Assembly (NCBI RefSeq): GCF_017357405.1
Contig: NZ_CP071598.1
Coordinates: 496,001 to 560,000, forward strand
Direction: 5' to 3'
Source of the DNA: Halomontanus rarus
GTDB taxonomy: Archaea > Halobacteriota > Halobacteria > Halobacteriales > Natrialbaceae
DNA length: 64,000 nt
In this document: piece after piece, positions 37,012 through 46,689 of the stretch
Layout: each line of letters begins with the position of its first letter
Position numbering within the stretch: position 1 is the stretch's first letter
Made by a program: the position numbers and the translations under genes
The notes under the pieces: model-generated
The model's input: only the letters and a program-made list of their open reading frames with translations
The model's database searches: none
What the model was told of the DNA's origin: nothing

Positions 37012-38127
37012 TTACCACTCCCGTCGCAGTCCGTCGAGGAGCCGATCGACGTCGTCCTCGGTATTGACCGCGTGAACGGACGCGCGGATCGCGTTCGGAA
37101 ACGGAAGCGCTCGAACGACGATCCCGTCGGCGGCCAGGCGCTCGACCGTCGCCGCCGGATCGGCGACGTCGATCGTCACCAGTCCGGACTCCGGCGTCGA
37201 CGGACTGTAAAGTCGATCGGCGGGGACCTCGTCGGTCAGTCGACCGGCGAGACGGCAGACGCGATCCTCGATTCGCTCCATCCCGAGTTCGGTGATCACC
37301 TCGATCGCTTCCCGAAGCGCGACGTGCGGGGCCGGATTCGCCGATCCGACCTCGAATCGACGCGCACCGGCTGCGAACTCGAAGGGATCGGCGGTCGGCA
37401 CCTCGACGCTCCGATAGCCGACCGTCCGCGGCTCGAGGTCGTCGGCGACCGCCCGGTCGACGTGGAGAAACCCGCCACCTCAGAGCCCCAACAACCACTT
37501 GTGGCCGGCAGCGGCGACCACGTCGGCTCCCCACTCGTCGACGTCCATCGGCAGCTGACCCGGAACCTGGACGGCGTCGACGAGCGTGAGCGCACCGGCG
37601 TCGTGAGCGACGTCGACCAACTCCGCCACCGGAAGTCGCGTCCCGTGCGTCCACGTGACCGCGCTAAAACAGGCGAGTTTCGCGTCGGCGACGGCGTCCG
37701 CGAAGCGCTCGAGATCGAGACGGCCGGCGTCCGTCTCGACGACGCGAACCTCGACGCCCTCCCGTTCGAGACGCTGCCAGGGGAGTATCCCGGCGGGGTG
37801 CTCGAGGTCCGTCCGAACGACGACGTCGCCGGGTTGCCAGTCGATCGCGCCTGCGATCGCGTTGATGCCGGCGGTCGTACTCTCCGTCAGGGCGATCTCG
37901 TCCGGGTCGGCGCCGACGAACGACGCGACCGTCTCTCGAGTGCGATCGAACGCTCGAAACGCAGTTTCGTAGGGATCGTCTGCGACCGGTGCGTCGTACT
38001 CGTGGGTACGGACGAACTCGGCGGCGGCATCGACGACGGACTCCGGACTCGGCCCGTGAGCGCCGAAGTTGAGGTAGGCGTCGTCCTGCAGGGCGGGGAT
38101 ATCGGCTCGGAGTTCGAGTGGCGTCAT
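37012..38127 (-). pseudogene. Class-V aminotransferase/cysteine-desulfurase-like gene with one in-frame TGA
   Basis: From ATG 38127 (MTPLELRADIPALQDDAYLN) the frame runs through ALTESTTAGINAIAGAI and VDAVQVPGQLPMDVDEWGAD to AAGHKWLLGL, where the PLP Lys is in GHKW. TGA then occurs at 37480-37482, and the same frame continues GGGFLHVDRAVADDLEPRTV to the normal end at 37012. The full frame is 371 positions, normal for the family. In relatives this position is commonly Trp (GLWGGGFL), so TGG to TGA is the simplest explanation. Either a recent nonsense mutation, a sequencing error or readthrough. Confidence 0.8.
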
Positions 38128-38510
38128 TGGTTCTTCATAATCGAGGCTACGAACGGAGAGGACAATAATCTTGGGACGGTTATACAATACTAATGGCGAT
38201 TCTCAGGACGCCACCAGAACCGACGAGAGGCAAAAAAGCGGCACTACGCTTCGTCGTCGGCGGTCGCATTACTCGTCGTCACTCGTACTCGAACGACGGC
38301 CCGCGACGCGACAGCCGGTAGTCGTGTGAACCGTCGGACACTGAAAGCCAGATGATGAGCTGGCAAATACCGTCACGGCCCCGTATTCCATCCAGACTCC
38401 GAGCGGACGAGACGACGTAAGGAACCTTTCGTTCGTAGCCATCCAACAATCTCGCTTTCAATTCCAAAGTCATTCCGGGGATATATCTCGACTCGAGGTG
38501 TACGACGACC
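38128..38510. other. Intergenic stretch (~380 bp)
   Basis: No intact gene is supported. A minus-strand frame ending near 38279 (LIIWLSVSDGSHDYRLSRRG) could be the tail of a lost gene, but its upstream part has no acidic or family character. The right part must hold the promoter of the Lrp-TRASH gene at 38511; AT-rich GGATATATC lies at about 38477-38485. Confidence 0.35.
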
Positions 38511-39101
38511 ATGCGAGAACTCGACGAGACCGATATGGAGATTCTGCGATTGCTCAGTGAAAACGCCAGACGACCGTTCAGTGACATCGCCGAGGAGGTC
38601 GGGCTCTCGGGGCCGGCCGTTTCGGACCGCGTTCAGCGCCTCCGAGAGGCCGGCGTCATCGATCGCTTTACGGTCGACATCGATCACTCGCAACTCCAGG
38701 CCGGCGTCCCGGTGTTCGTCCGGGTATCGGGTGGAATCGGCGTCGTCGACGACCTCAGAGATCGGATCGGCGCCGCCGATGCAGTTGAATACGTGTTCGT
38801 AACTGCGGACGGCGATATCCTGTTCTACGCCCGCGCACAGGTCCAGAACGTTCGTCGGTGGCTCGACGGACTGTTCGCCGGCGCCGGCGACGTCGACTGC
38901 GAGGTGACGTTGATCGACGAGGTCGAGTGGCGTCCCTCGCTCGAGGGGACCGAGTTCGCGCTCACCTGCGCCGAGTGCGGTAACACCGTCGACAACGAGG
39001 GCGAGTCGACGAGAATCGACGGCCAGATGTATCACTTCTGCTGTCCGTCCTGCCGAAGTCGGTTCGAGGACCGCTACGACCGGATCGAGGAGGGGGCGTG
39101 A
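38511..39101 (+). CDS. Lrp/AsnC-HTH regulator with C-terminal TRASH metal-binding domain
   Basis: The 196-aa protein has an N-terminal AsnC HTH (MRELDETDMEILRLLSENAR...AEEVGLSGPAVSDRVQRLREAG) and a ligand-binding-like middle. It ends with a TRASH zinc/copper finger, LTCAECGNTV...MYHFCCPSCRSRFEDRY. This architecture is that of archaeal CopR/CopT-type copper regulators. It lies 87 bp upstream of copA on the same strand, so it is the obvious candidate copper sensor for the operon. Confidence 0.9.
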   Translation: MRELDETDMEILRLLSENARRPFSDIAEEVGLSGPAVSDRVQRLREAGVIDRFTVDIDHSQLQAGVPVFVRVSGGIGVVDDLRDRIGAADAVEYVFVTADGDILFYARAQVQNVRRWLDGLFAGAGDVDCEVTLIDEVEWRPSLEGTEFALTCAECGNTVDNEGESTRIDGQMYHFCCPSCRSRFEDRYDRIEEGA

Positions 39102-39126
39102 CGACTTAGATTTTCAAAGAAAGTTA

Positions 39127-39141
39127 CCTAGTCTACTTAGG
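39127..39141. promoter_or_regulatory. Candidate operator upstream of copA
   Basis: CCTA-GTCTACT-TAGG is a 4-7-4 inverted repeat in the AT-rich 87-bp gap between the Lrp-TRASH gene and copA. Its position suits a binding site for that regulator; the short arms make this tentative. Confidence 0.35.
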
Positions 39142-39188
39142 ATTTCGACCAGTAAAGGGGGTAAGGGTAGATCCCTTATGAGACTATA

Positions 39189-41870
39189 ATGAGTCGGCGA
39201 ACCACACACCTCGAGATCCAGGGGATGAGCTGTGCGAACTGTTCGCAGTCGATCACCGACGCCCTGGAAGCGCTCGAGGGCGTCTCGGAGGCGAACATCA
39301 ACTTCGCCACCGACGAGGGCTCGGTGGAGTACGACCCGGGAGCGGCGTCGCTCCGCGAGATATACGACGCGATCGACGACGCCGGGTACCACGCCGAGAC
39401 CGCCACCGTTTCGATCGGCATCTCGGACATGACGTGCGCGAACTGCGCCGACACCAACGAGGAGGCGCTCGAACTGGTTCCCGGCGTCATCCGCGCGGAG
39501 GCGAACTACGCGACCGACGAAGCGCAGGTCGAGTACAATCCCGCCGACGTGTCCAGAGAAGCGCTCTACGACGCGATCGAGGACGCGGGATACACGCCCG
39601 TTCGTGACGACGACGGCACCGAGGAGTCGGATCAGGACCGCCGCGACGCCGCCCGTCAGGAGGAGATCCGGAAACAGCTCCGGCTGACCCTGTTCGGGGC
39701 GGTGCTGTCGGCACCGTTCCTGCTCTTCCTGACCGATCGGTTCCTGCTGGGCGGGAGCGTCCTGCCCGAGACGGTCTTCGGCCTCGAGTTCGAGTGGGTC
39801 GGGTTCCTGCTCGCGACGCCCGTCCAGATCGTCCTGGGCCGGCCGTTCTACGTGAACTCCTACAAGGCGCTCGTGAAGAACGGACGGGCGAACATGGACG
39901 TCCTCATCGCGCTGGGATCCTCGACGGCGTATCTCTACAGCCTCGCGGTCCTGCTCGGGCTGGTCGCCGGAGAAACGTACTTCGACACCGCGGCGCTGAT
40001 CCTCGTGTTCATCACGCTCGGGAACTACCTCGAGGCGCGCTCGAAGGGCCAGGCCGGCGACGCCCTCCGGAAGCTCCTCGAGATGGAGGCCGAGACGGCC
40101 ACGGTCGTCGACGACGACGGCACCGAGCGGAAGGTACCGCTCGAGGACGTCGCGGTCGGCGACCGGATGAAGGTCCGTCCCGGCGAGAAGATTCCGACTG
40201 ACGGCGTCGTCGTCGACGGCCAGTCGGCCGTAGACGAGTCGATGGTGACCGGCGAGTCCGTTCCCGTCGAGAAGGGAGACGGCGACGAGGTGATCGGCTC
40301 GACGATCAACGAGAACGGCGTCCTTCTCGTCGAGGCGACGAACGTCGGCTCGGACACGGCGCTCCAGGGGATCGTCAGGACGGTCAAAGAAGCCCAGTCT
40401 CGCCAGCCGGAGATCCAGAACCTCGCCGATCGTATCTCGGCGTACTTCGTCCCCGCGGTCATCGCCAACGCCCTGTTCTGGGGGGCCGTCTGGTTCCTCT
40501 TCCCCGAGGTGCTGGCCGGCTTCGTCGACTGGCTCCCGCTGTGGGGGCAGGTCGCCGGCGGTCCGGCACCGGCGGGCGGCAGCGTCTCGGTCTTCGAGTT
40601 CGCGATCGTCGTGTTCGCCTCGGCGGTCCTGATCGCCTGTCCCTGCGCGCTGGGACTCGCGACGCCCGCGGCGACGATGGTCGGGACGGCGATCGGCGCA
40701 CAGAACGGCGTCCTGTTCAAAGGTGGCGACGTCTTAGAGCGCGCGAAGGACGTCGACACGGTCGTCTTCGACAAGACCGGGACGCTCACCGAGGGCGAGA
40801 TGGAACTGACCGACGTCGTCGTCCTCGACGAGTCGGGCACCCCGCGTCCCGACGGTGGCGAGCCGACCGCCGACGGTGGCCAACTCGCTACCCGCGACAG
40901 GCTCACCGAGGACGACGTCCTCCGACTCGCCGCGACGGCCGAGAGCGGCAGCGAACACCCGCTCGCTCGAGCGATCGTCGAGGGGGCCGAAGCACGCGGC
41001 ATCGACGTCGTCGACCCGGACGGCTTCGAGAACGTTCCCGGTCACGGGGTCCGCGCCACCGTTGACAGTTGGGAGCCGCTACGCGGCTCCGGAGGGGTAA
41101 GCGGTGAGCGGAACGAACCGAGAGCCGTCGAGGTGCTGGTTGGGAACCGAAAGCTGCTCCGGGACGCCGGTATCGATCCGTCGCCCGCCGAAGAGACGAT
41201 GGAGCGCCTCGAGAACGAGGGGAAGACGGCGATGCTCGTCGCACGCGTGTCGCCCGAGACCGGAGAGGGCGAACTCCTCGGCGTCGTCGCCGACGCCGAC
41301 ACGGTCAAAGAGAGCGCGAACGAGGCGGTCGCCGCACTCGCCGAGCGAGGGACCGACGTGATGATGATCACCGGCGACAACGAGCGGACCGCCCGCGCGG
41401 TCGCCGAACAGGTCGGCATCGATCCGGGGAACGTTCGAGCGGAGGTCCTCCCCGAGGACAAGTCCGCCGCCGTCGAGTCGATTCAGGACGACGGCCGCAA
41501 GGCGATGATGGTCGGCGACGGCGTCAACGACGCCCCCGCGCTCGCCGTCGCACACGTCGGCACGGCGATCGGAAGCGGGACGGACGTCGCCATCGAGGCC
41601 GCCGACGTGACGCTGATGCGCGACGATCCGGTCGACGTCGTGAAGGCGATCCGGATCTCCGACGCGACGCTCCAGAAGATCAAGCAGAACCTCGTGTGGG
41701 CGCTGGGCTACAACACGACGCTCATCCCGCTGGCCTCGCTCGGCCTGCTCCAGCCGGTGCTGGCCGCCGCGGCGATGGCGTTCTCGAGCGTCTCCGTGCT
41801 GTCGAACAGCCTGCTGTTCCGTCGGTACGACCCCGATCACGACTACGAGCTGCTCGGGTTCCTGCGCTGA
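39189..41870 (+). CDS. copA: Cu(I)-exporting P1B-1 ATPase CopA
   Basis: The 893-aa protein has two N-terminal HMA domains ([10 protein letters not shown] and [10 protein letters not shown], both CxxC). It has the TM6 CPC motif in [15 protein letters not shown], the phosphorylation motif [21 protein letters not shown], and an HP-type nucleotide motif [14 protein letters not shown] with two CxxC HMA domains indicates Cu(I) (or Ag) export driven by ATP. The insert between DKTGT and the HP motif is unusually long and Gly/Asp-rich. It is the second gene of a copper cluster behind its probable TRASH-domain regulator. Confidence 0.95.
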   Translation: MSRRTTHLEIQGMSCANCSQSITDALEALEGVSEANINFATDEGSVEYDPGAASLREIYDAIDDAGYHAETATVSIGISDMTCANCADTNEEALELVPGVIRAEANYATDEAQVEYNPADVSREALYDAIEDAGYTPVRDDDGTEESDQDRRDAARQEEIRKQLRLTLFGAVLSAPFLLFLTDRFLLGGSVLPETVFGLEFEWVGFLLATPVQIVLGRPFYVNSYKALVKNGRANMDVLIALGSSTAYLYSLAVLLGLVAGETYFDTAALILVFITLGNYLEARSKGQAGDALRKLLEMEAETATVVDDDGTERKVPLEDVAVGDRMKVRPGEKIPTDGVVVDGQSAVDESMVTGESVPVEKGDGDEVIGSTINENGVLLVEATNVGSDTALQGIVRTVKEAQSRQPEIQNLADRISAYFVPAVIANALFWGAVWFLFPEVLAGFVDWLPLWGQVAGGPAPAGGSVSVFEFAIVVFASAVLIACPCALGLATPAATMVGTAIGAQNGVLFKGGDVLERAKDVDTVVFDKTGTLTEGEMELTDVVVLDESGTPRPDGGEPTADGGQLATRDRLTEDDVLRLAATAESGSEHPLARAIVEGAEARGIDVVDPDGFENVPGHGVRATVDSWEPLRGSGGVSGERNEPRAVEVLVGNRKLLRDAGIDPSPAEETMERLENEGKTAMLVARVSPETGEGELLGVVADADTVKESANEAVAALAERGTDVMMITGDNERTARAVAEQVGIDPGNVRAEVLPEDKSAAVESIQDDGRKAMMVGDGVNDAPALAVAHVGTAIGSGTDVAIEAADVTLMRDDPVDVVKAIRISDATLQKIKQNLVWALGYNTTLIPLASLGLLQPVLAAAAMAFSSVSVLSNSLLFRRYDPDHDYELLGFLR

Positions 41871-42059
41871 GCGATCGGTCGTTTTTCCGCGTCAATCGAT
41901 CGTTCGAACGCGCCCTCTCGCCGGTGATGACTGCCGATCCACGACCGCCTCGGATCGTTCCGTCCCCCAGTGACGGTCTCCGAAAAGGGAGGACGCCGGC
42001 CGAAACGAGTTCTCGTTTCGGAAGTATTTTTCGTAGAGCGCCCAATACTGTACACGACG

Positions 42060-42497
42060 ATGCTACCCATCGATCCCGCTCAGCTAGATCCGGACGACAT
42101 CGGCGAGAAGGAGACCGTCCTCGAGATGGACCACGAAGACGCAATCGAACACGTCCGCGAGGTGTTTACCGAGGCCGGATTCGGAATCCCCGTCGAGTTC
42201 TCACCCTCGGAACTGCTCAACGAGAAGGTCGAGGCCGATCGCGACCCCTACTACGTCCTCGGCGCGTGTAACCCTGCAGTGGCCGACCGTGCGCTCGAGG
42301 CCAGCGACGGCGAACTCGGCGCGCTGTTCCCGTGTAACGTCGTCGTCTGGGAAGAAGAACCCGGCCGACAGCGCGTCTACCACGTCTCGATCATGCGGAT
42401 CGCGCGGCTCGTCGGGATGGCACCGGACGACGACGAGATGGCGGACATCGTGGCGGAGACGGGTGAACTCGTCGATAACGCCTTCGAGGAACTGTAA
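42060..42497 (+). CDS. DUF302 family protein
   Basis: This 145-aa protein from ATG 42060 (MLPIDPAQLDPDDIGEKETV) has the DUF302 core: VREVFTEAGFGIPVEFSPSE, YYVLGACNPAVADRALEA and LFPCNVVVWEEEPGRQRVYH, with conserved Cys in GACN and FPCN. DUF302 proteins often neighbour thioredoxin, copper and sulfur genes, and the two Cys could bind a metal. The methyltransferase start lies 2 bp beyond its stop, so the two are translationally coupled. Confidence 0.85.
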   Translation: MLPIDPAQLDPDDIGEKETVLEMDHEDAIEHVREVFTEAGFGIPVEFSPSELLNEKVEADRDPYYVLGACNPAVADRALEASDGELGALFPCNVVVWEEEPGRQRVYHVSIMRIARLVGMAPDDDEMADIVAETGELVDNAFEEL

Positions 42498-42499
42498 CC

Positions 42500-43060
42500 G
42501 TGGGATACCACACGTTCGACGCGTCGCGGGCGGACAAGCTAGAACAGGCCGGACGACGATACCGCTTCCTCTCGGCGGAGGAACTGCTGTGGGCGCTGTC
42601 GCTCTCGCCCGAGGACACCGTCGCCGACCTCGGCAGCGGGACCGGCTTCTTCATCGACGACGTCGCGCCACACGCCGGCGAGGTCTACGCGGTCGACGTC
42701 CAGGAGGAGATGCACGAGTACTACCGTGAGAAGGGCGTCCCGGAGAACGTCGACCTCGTGACCAGCGACGTGAGCGACCTGCCGTTCGACGACGGCGGCG
42801 TCGACGCTGCGTTCTCGACGATGACCTACCACGAGTTCGCGAGCGACGACGCGCTCGCGGAGATCGAACGAGTCCTCGCCGCCGACGGCCGACTCGTCGT
42901 CGTCGACTGGGCGGCGACCGGATCCGGCGAACACGGGCCGCCAGTCGACGAGCGGTACAGCGCCAACGAGGCGGCAGACGCGCTCCGCGATGCCGGATTC
43001 GCGATCGAGCATCAGGCCGTCCGCCCGGAGACCTTCCTAGTGATCGCCGCGCTCGAGTGA
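42500..43060 (+). CDS. Class I SAM-dependent methyltransferase
   Basis: The 186-aa protein starts at GTG 42500, two bases after the DUF302 stop. It has motif I VADLGSGTGFFIDDVAPHAG, motif II VYAVDVQEEM, a DAAFSTMTYHEF segment and LAADGRLVVVDWAA. This is a UbiE/ArsM-like fold, but there are no conserved Cys, so an arsenite-methyltransferase role is not supported. Position in the copper cluster suggests methylation of a metal ligand, thiol or quinone-like compound; this is unproven. Confidence 0.85.
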   Translation: MGYHTFDASRADKLEQAGRRYRFLSAEELLWALSLSPEDTVADLGSGTGFFIDDVAPHAGEVYAVDVQEEMHEYYREKGVPENVDLVTSDVSDLPFDDGGVDAAFSTMTYHEFASDDALAEIERVLAADGRLVVVDWAATGSGEHGPPVDERYSANEAADALRDAGFAIEHQAVRPETFLVIAALE

Positions 43061-43190
43061 TCGCGCAGCTGTTCCGTTCGAAGGCTGTTTTTGACTCGAT
43101 TTCGGGCGCGGTACCCGATCGCGAATCGAGAGACACACACTGACACAGCCATGGTTCCTATTTTTCCCCGCAGTCGTGGGACGCTCCGTG

Positions 43191-44732
43191 ATGGACGACA
43201 ACGAGCGAACCGTCCCACGACGACAGGCGTTGCGAATCGGCGGTGCAACGCTGTTCGGGATCGCGGGACTCGCGAGCGGAGGGAGTATCGGCACGGCTGC
43301 ACTCGAGCGGGTCGCACAGGAAGACGGCAACGAGGGCGTACAGGAGGAAACGCTGGTCGCCTCGAGCGGACAGGTCGACGTCGGATCGAACGAGAGTCTC
43401 GAGACGTGGCTGTACGACGAGCAGTTTCCCGGCCCGGAACTCCGCGTAAGCGAGGGGGAGACGCTTCGCGTCTCGCTCGAGAATCAGTTGTCCGAAGGGA
43501 CGACGGTTCACTGGCACGGCGTTCCCCTGACGAATCCGATGGACGGTGTTCCGGACGTCACGCAAGAGCCCGTCTCGTCCGACGAGACGTTCGAATACGA
43601 GTACGAGGCGTCGCCAGCGGGGACGTACGTCTACCACAGCCACGTCGGGTTGCAACTGGACAGGGGTCTCTACGGGCCGTTGATCGTCGAAGAAGAGTCG
43701 CCCCACGTCGAGTACGACCGCGAGTACACGCTGTTGATCGACGATTACCTCGCGGAAGAGCCGGCGCTGGACTCGATCGAAGCGCCGCCGGGCGGCGGCG
43801 ACGGTATGGGTCCTGGTGGAGACGGCGACGGTATGGGCCCGGGCGGAGACGACGACGGTCGCGGACCGGGAGACGGAATGGGCCCTGGCGATGGCATGGG
43901 ACCCGGCGGAGACGGCGACGGTATGGGGCCCGGCAGTCAGATGATGAGTCAGCGACCGCCGTACGACGGACTGCTCGTCAACGGACGCCTCCCGTCGAAT
44001 CCGCCCGTATTCGAGGTCGAAGAGGGCGAGCGCGTTCGGCTGCGGTTCATCAATCCCAGCAGCGCCACGACCTATCGCGTCGGCGTCGGCGGTCACTCGC
44101 TGACCGTCACGCACGCCGACGGCCGACCGGTCGAACCCGTCGAGGTGGACTCGTTCGTGATGAGCATGGGCGAGCGCTACGATGCGATCGTCGACGCGGA
44201 TTCTCCCGGCGAGTGGGCAATCGTCGCCGAACCCGTCGTCGGCGAAGAGAACCCCGCGGAGGCGAGACTACGATACGCGGGCGCGACCGGAGACGGGTCC
44301 GCCGAACGGCCGCAGTTCGACGGCCAGACGCTCGAGTACGGCGACCTCGAGGCGCTCGAGCCGCTGGATCTCGACGGGGAGCCGGATCGGACGTTCGATC
44401 TCACGCTGTCGGGTGGGATGATGGGCGGAGCTGATTCCGACGCGTGGACCATCGACGGCGAGACGTACCCGGACGCCGACCCGTTCGAAATCGGAGAGGA
44501 TGAGCACGTCCGCGTGCGGATGGTGAACCGCAGCCCGGCGATCCACCCGATGCACCTCCACGGCCACTTCTTTCAGGTCGGCGACGCAGTCAAGGACACC
44601 GTCATCGTCGCGCCTCACGGCGATCAGGTGACGTTCGACTTCCGCGCGGACAATCCCGGCGACTGGCTGTTCCACTGCCACAACGTCTATCACCTGGAGC
44701 GAGGGATGGCTCGCGTGTTCGAATACGATTGA
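43191..44732 (+). CDS. Tat-exported multicopper oxidase with Gly/Met-rich insert
   Basis: This 513-aa protein starts MDDNERTVPRRQALRIGGAT, a twin-arginine signal. Copper motifs are HWHG (107-110), HSH (149-151), HPMHLHGHF, and HCHNVYHLERGM, which supplies the T1 Cys, His and axial Met. Residues 201-248 are a low-complexity insert with five GMGPG repeats and one GRGPG. The Met-rich placement recalls the Cu(I)-binding loop of CueO. It should oxidise Cu(I) to Cu(II) outside the membrane, complementing CopA export. It could also be a laccase-type oxidase. Confidence 0.9.
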   Translation: MDDNERTVPRRQALRIGGATLFGIAGLASGGSIGTAALERVAQEDGNEGVQEETLVASSGQVDVGSNESLETWLYDEQFPGPELRVSEGETLRVSLENQLSEGTTVHWHGVPLTNPMDGVPDVTQEPVSSDETFEYEYEASPAGTYVYHSHVGLQLDRGLYGPLIVEEESPHVEYDREYTLLIDDYLAEEPALDSIEAPPGGGDGMGPGGDGDGMGPGGDDDGRGPGDGMGPGDGMGPGGDGDGMGPGSQMMSQRPPYDGLLVNGRLPSNPPVFEVEEGERVRLRFINPSSATTYRVGVGGHSLTVTHADGRPVEPVEVDSFVMSMGERYDAIVDADSPGEWAIVAEPVVGEENPAEARLRYAGATGDGSAERPQFDGQTLEYGDLEALEPLDLDGEPDRTFDLTLSGGMMGGADSDAWTIDGETYPDADPFEIGEDEHVRVRMVNRSPAIHPMHLHGHFFQVGDAVKDTVIVAPHGDQVTFDFRADNPGDWLFHCHNVYHLERGMARVFEYD

Positions 44733-44994
44733 GAGGTCCCGATCACCCGATCACGTAGTTCCCAGCAACCGTTCACGCGCTCGGAGCGATCGCCGCCCTC
44801 GACGACGAACGCGTGTCGTCGTTCGAGGTCACGAGCAGACCCACGAGTACGGCGGGTGGGCGATGCTGGTGAACCTCGAATCGGAGCCCGCGCTAGCGTC
44901 CGAGAAGAAACGACGCGAAACGAGACGTGAACGTCGCCGAATTAGCGGTGAGTAGTTCAGAGGGACAACTGGACGTCTTCGACGACCGATCTCG

Positions 44995-45402
44995 CTAGCT
45001 CTGGGCGGGGATTTCGGTGTCGTCGTCGACGTGGTCGTACTTGTCTTCGAACTCCTGGATGAGCTGGCCCATCTTGGCGTACCAGTCGTTCAACATCCGC
45101 TGCATGTCGTTGGCGATCTGGGTCGGATCGGTCGGGTAGTAGACGTGGTAGTAGCCACCCTGATCGTAGTTGATCTGCTCTTTCTGGATGAATCCGCTCT
45201 GGAGCAGCCGCTGGATCGATCGGTAGGCGGTCGAGCGCTCGCGGTCCACGCGGTCGGCGACTTCGTCGATCGTCAGGGGTTCATCGCTCTCGACCATCGC
45301 TCGGAAGCACTCCTTGTCGAGTTGTTTCAGGCCGTGGATACACTCCAGAAGACCTTCACACTCCATATCCTGCTGCAGTTGTTCGGACATCGAATTAGCC
45401 AT
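44995..45402 (-). CDS. TrmB/HTH-type transcription regulator beside the TSUP operon
   Basis: This 135-aa protein from ATG 45402 (MANSMSEQLQQDMECEGLLE) has a winged HTH (LTIDEVADRVDRERSTAYRSIQRLLQSGFI) and a C-terminal helical dimerisation segment (MLNDWYAKMGQLIQEFEDKY). Cys residues in ECEGLLEC and KECF may sense sulfur species or metals. It is located just downstream of, and on the same strand as, the TSUP permease, with its own promoter (GGTATAAGGG, 45431-45440). A palindrome-like element sits upstream of that promoter. Confidence 0.8.
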   Translation of the reverse strand: MANSMSEQLQQDMECEGLLECIHGLKQLDKECFRAMVESDEPLTIDEVADRVDRERSTAYRSIQRLLQSGFIQKEQINYDQGGYYHVYYPTDPTQIANDMQRMLNDWYAKMGQLIQEFEDKYDHVDDDTEIPAQS

Positions 45403-45440
45403 CGTACTGTCTCGGAGTAGGGACCGCGCCGGTATAAGGG

Positions 45441-45459
45441 TTGTGTGAATATTGTGCAA
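45441..45459. promoter_or_regulatory. Operator-like element upstream of the HTH regulator
   Basis: TTGTGTGAATATTGTGCAA is an imperfect palindrome centred on AATATT. It lies directly next to the TATA-like TTATACC of the regulator gene. The core AATATTGTG recurs upstream of the DUF7512-TSUP operon (46783-46794, reverse strand), suggesting one regulator controls both. Confidence 0.5.
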
Positions 45460-45504
45460 TCTCGATGAGCCGAGATCGGAACGGGGTGAACAGCGTCTAC
45501 AGCG

Positions 45505-46542
45505 CTAGTCCGGGGACGCCGCAGACACGTTCGACCGCTCTCGCACCGTCGCGATCGTGCTGTAGATCACGGCCCCGCTGACCATGAACGCTGAGAGCAA
45601 GATCAGGACGAAGCCGACCGTGTTGAGTACCTCGATCGCGAAGTAGTCGCCGGCCTGCTGAAACGCCACGGCGACCGAGCCGCCCAGGAGCATCAGCCCG
45701 AAGTAGACCTTGATGTCACTCTCGTCGACGATGCCGGTCGCGGCCGAGCCGATTCGAGCGCCCAGTGCGCTTCCCGCGAGCAGCGGCGCGACGATCGAGA
45801 GGTCGACGCCGCCTTCCATCCCGTAGAGGAAGGAACCGATTCCGCCCGAGAAGACGATCTCGAACAGGTCGGTCCCGACCGCGACGGGTACCGGAACCCC
45901 GATGAGGTAGAACATCGCGGGCATCCGGATGAAGCCGCCGCCGACGCCCAGGAAGCCCGACAGCAGTCCCGTCGCGAACGCGACGCCGAGGACCATCCAC
46001 AGCGAGACCTGAATCCCGCCTGCGATCGTCATCATCGGCGGGACGCGGTACGACTGGATCTTCTTCGCGATGTCCGGGATCGCGTCCGGGTCGATCTCGT
46101 CGTCCGCTCCGTCGTGGTGGCCGCCGCTATCGTCCTCGCCGTCGTTTGTGAGCGCATTGCGCGTGACGAACAGGCCGATCCCCCCCAGCAGAACGACGTA
46201 TGTGACGCCGATAACGCCGCTAGCGAGGCCCAGATCCTCGAGGTAGAACACCCCGATTCGGCCGAGCTCGATGCCGACCGACGTTCCGACGATCATCAAC
46301 CCGCCGAGTTTGTAATCGACCTGTCCGAGGTCGTGGTGTTTCAGCGTCGCGATCACGGCCGTCCCGAAGACGAATGCCATTCCGCTCCCCACGGCGACCC
46401 GGGCGGGATACCCCATCACGAGTAACGCGGGCGTGACGAGAAACGAGCCGCCCATACCGAAGAAACCGAACAGCACGCCGACCATGAAGCCGAAGCTGAC
46501 GAACAGTGCGAGCGTCGTCAGTGCGATTCCGAATAGCTCCAT
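45505..46542 (-). CDS. TSUP family permease (sulfite exporter TauE/SafE-like)
   Basis: The 345-aa protein has eight or more helices and two copies of the TSUP glycine motif: GVLFGFFGMGGSFLVTPALL and GLLSGFLGVGGGFIRMPAMF. A His/Asp-rich cytoplasmic loop (DDSGGHHDGADDEIDPD) lies between the halves. TSUP proteins move sulfite, thiosulfate, organosulfonates or sulfide-derived species. It is preceded without gap by a 48-aa microprotein gene and followed by an HTH regulator. A paralogue is at 51370-52365. Confidence 0.88.
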   Translation of the reverse strand: MELFGIALTTLALFVSFGFMVGVLFGFFGMGGSFLVTPALLVMGYPARVAVGSGMAFVFGTAVIATLKHHDLGQVDYKLGGLMIVGTSVGIELGRIGVFYLEDLGLASGVIGVTYVVLLGGIGLFVTRNALTNDGEDDSGGHHDGADDEIDPDAIPDIAKKIQSYRVPPMMTIAGGIQVSLWMVLGVAFATGLLSGFLGVGGGFIRMPAMFYLIGVPVPVAVGTDLFEIVFSGGIGSFLYGMEGGVDLSIVAPLLAGSALGARIGSAATGIVDESDIKVYFGLMLLGGSVAVAFQQAGDYFAIEVLNTVGFVLILLSAFMVSGAVIYSTIATVRERSNVSAASPD

Positions 46543-46689
46543 CTATGCGTGTTTGATCCGCTCGACGACTGGCGTTGCGACCCGCTCGAGTGCGCCGTAT
46601 CCCACGTAGAGGACGATCGCCTCGAGGAGAACGGCGCCGACGAGCGCGCCTGCCTGTACCGCTGGTGAATACGCTGCGAGGTCGATCAT
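46543..46689 (-). CDS. DUF7512-like 48-aa membrane microprotein
   Basis: This 48-aa ORF starts MIDLAAYSPAVQAGALVGAV, has one TM helix (GALVGAVLLEAIVLYVGYGAL) and ends ERIKHA. Its stop codon (46543-46545) directly abuts the ATG of the TSUP permease, so they are cotranslated. The pattern matches short haloarchaeal TM proteins (DUF7512-type) as I remember them. A role as a small subunit or stabiliser of the permease is inferred from coupling. Confidence 0.7.
   Translation of the reverse strand: MIDLAAYSPAVQAGALVGAVLLEAIVLYVGYGALERVATPVVERIKHA

Noticed and set aside
37480..37482. Selenocysteine codon in the PLP enzyme
   Set aside because: No SECIS-like hairpin was apparent, haloarchaea are not known to use selenocysteine, and homologues have Trp rather than Cys at this site.
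42500..43060. ArsM arsenite methyltransferase
   Set aside because: It lacks the conserved Cys residues needed for arsenic binding; only the general SAM-methyltransferase fold is supported.
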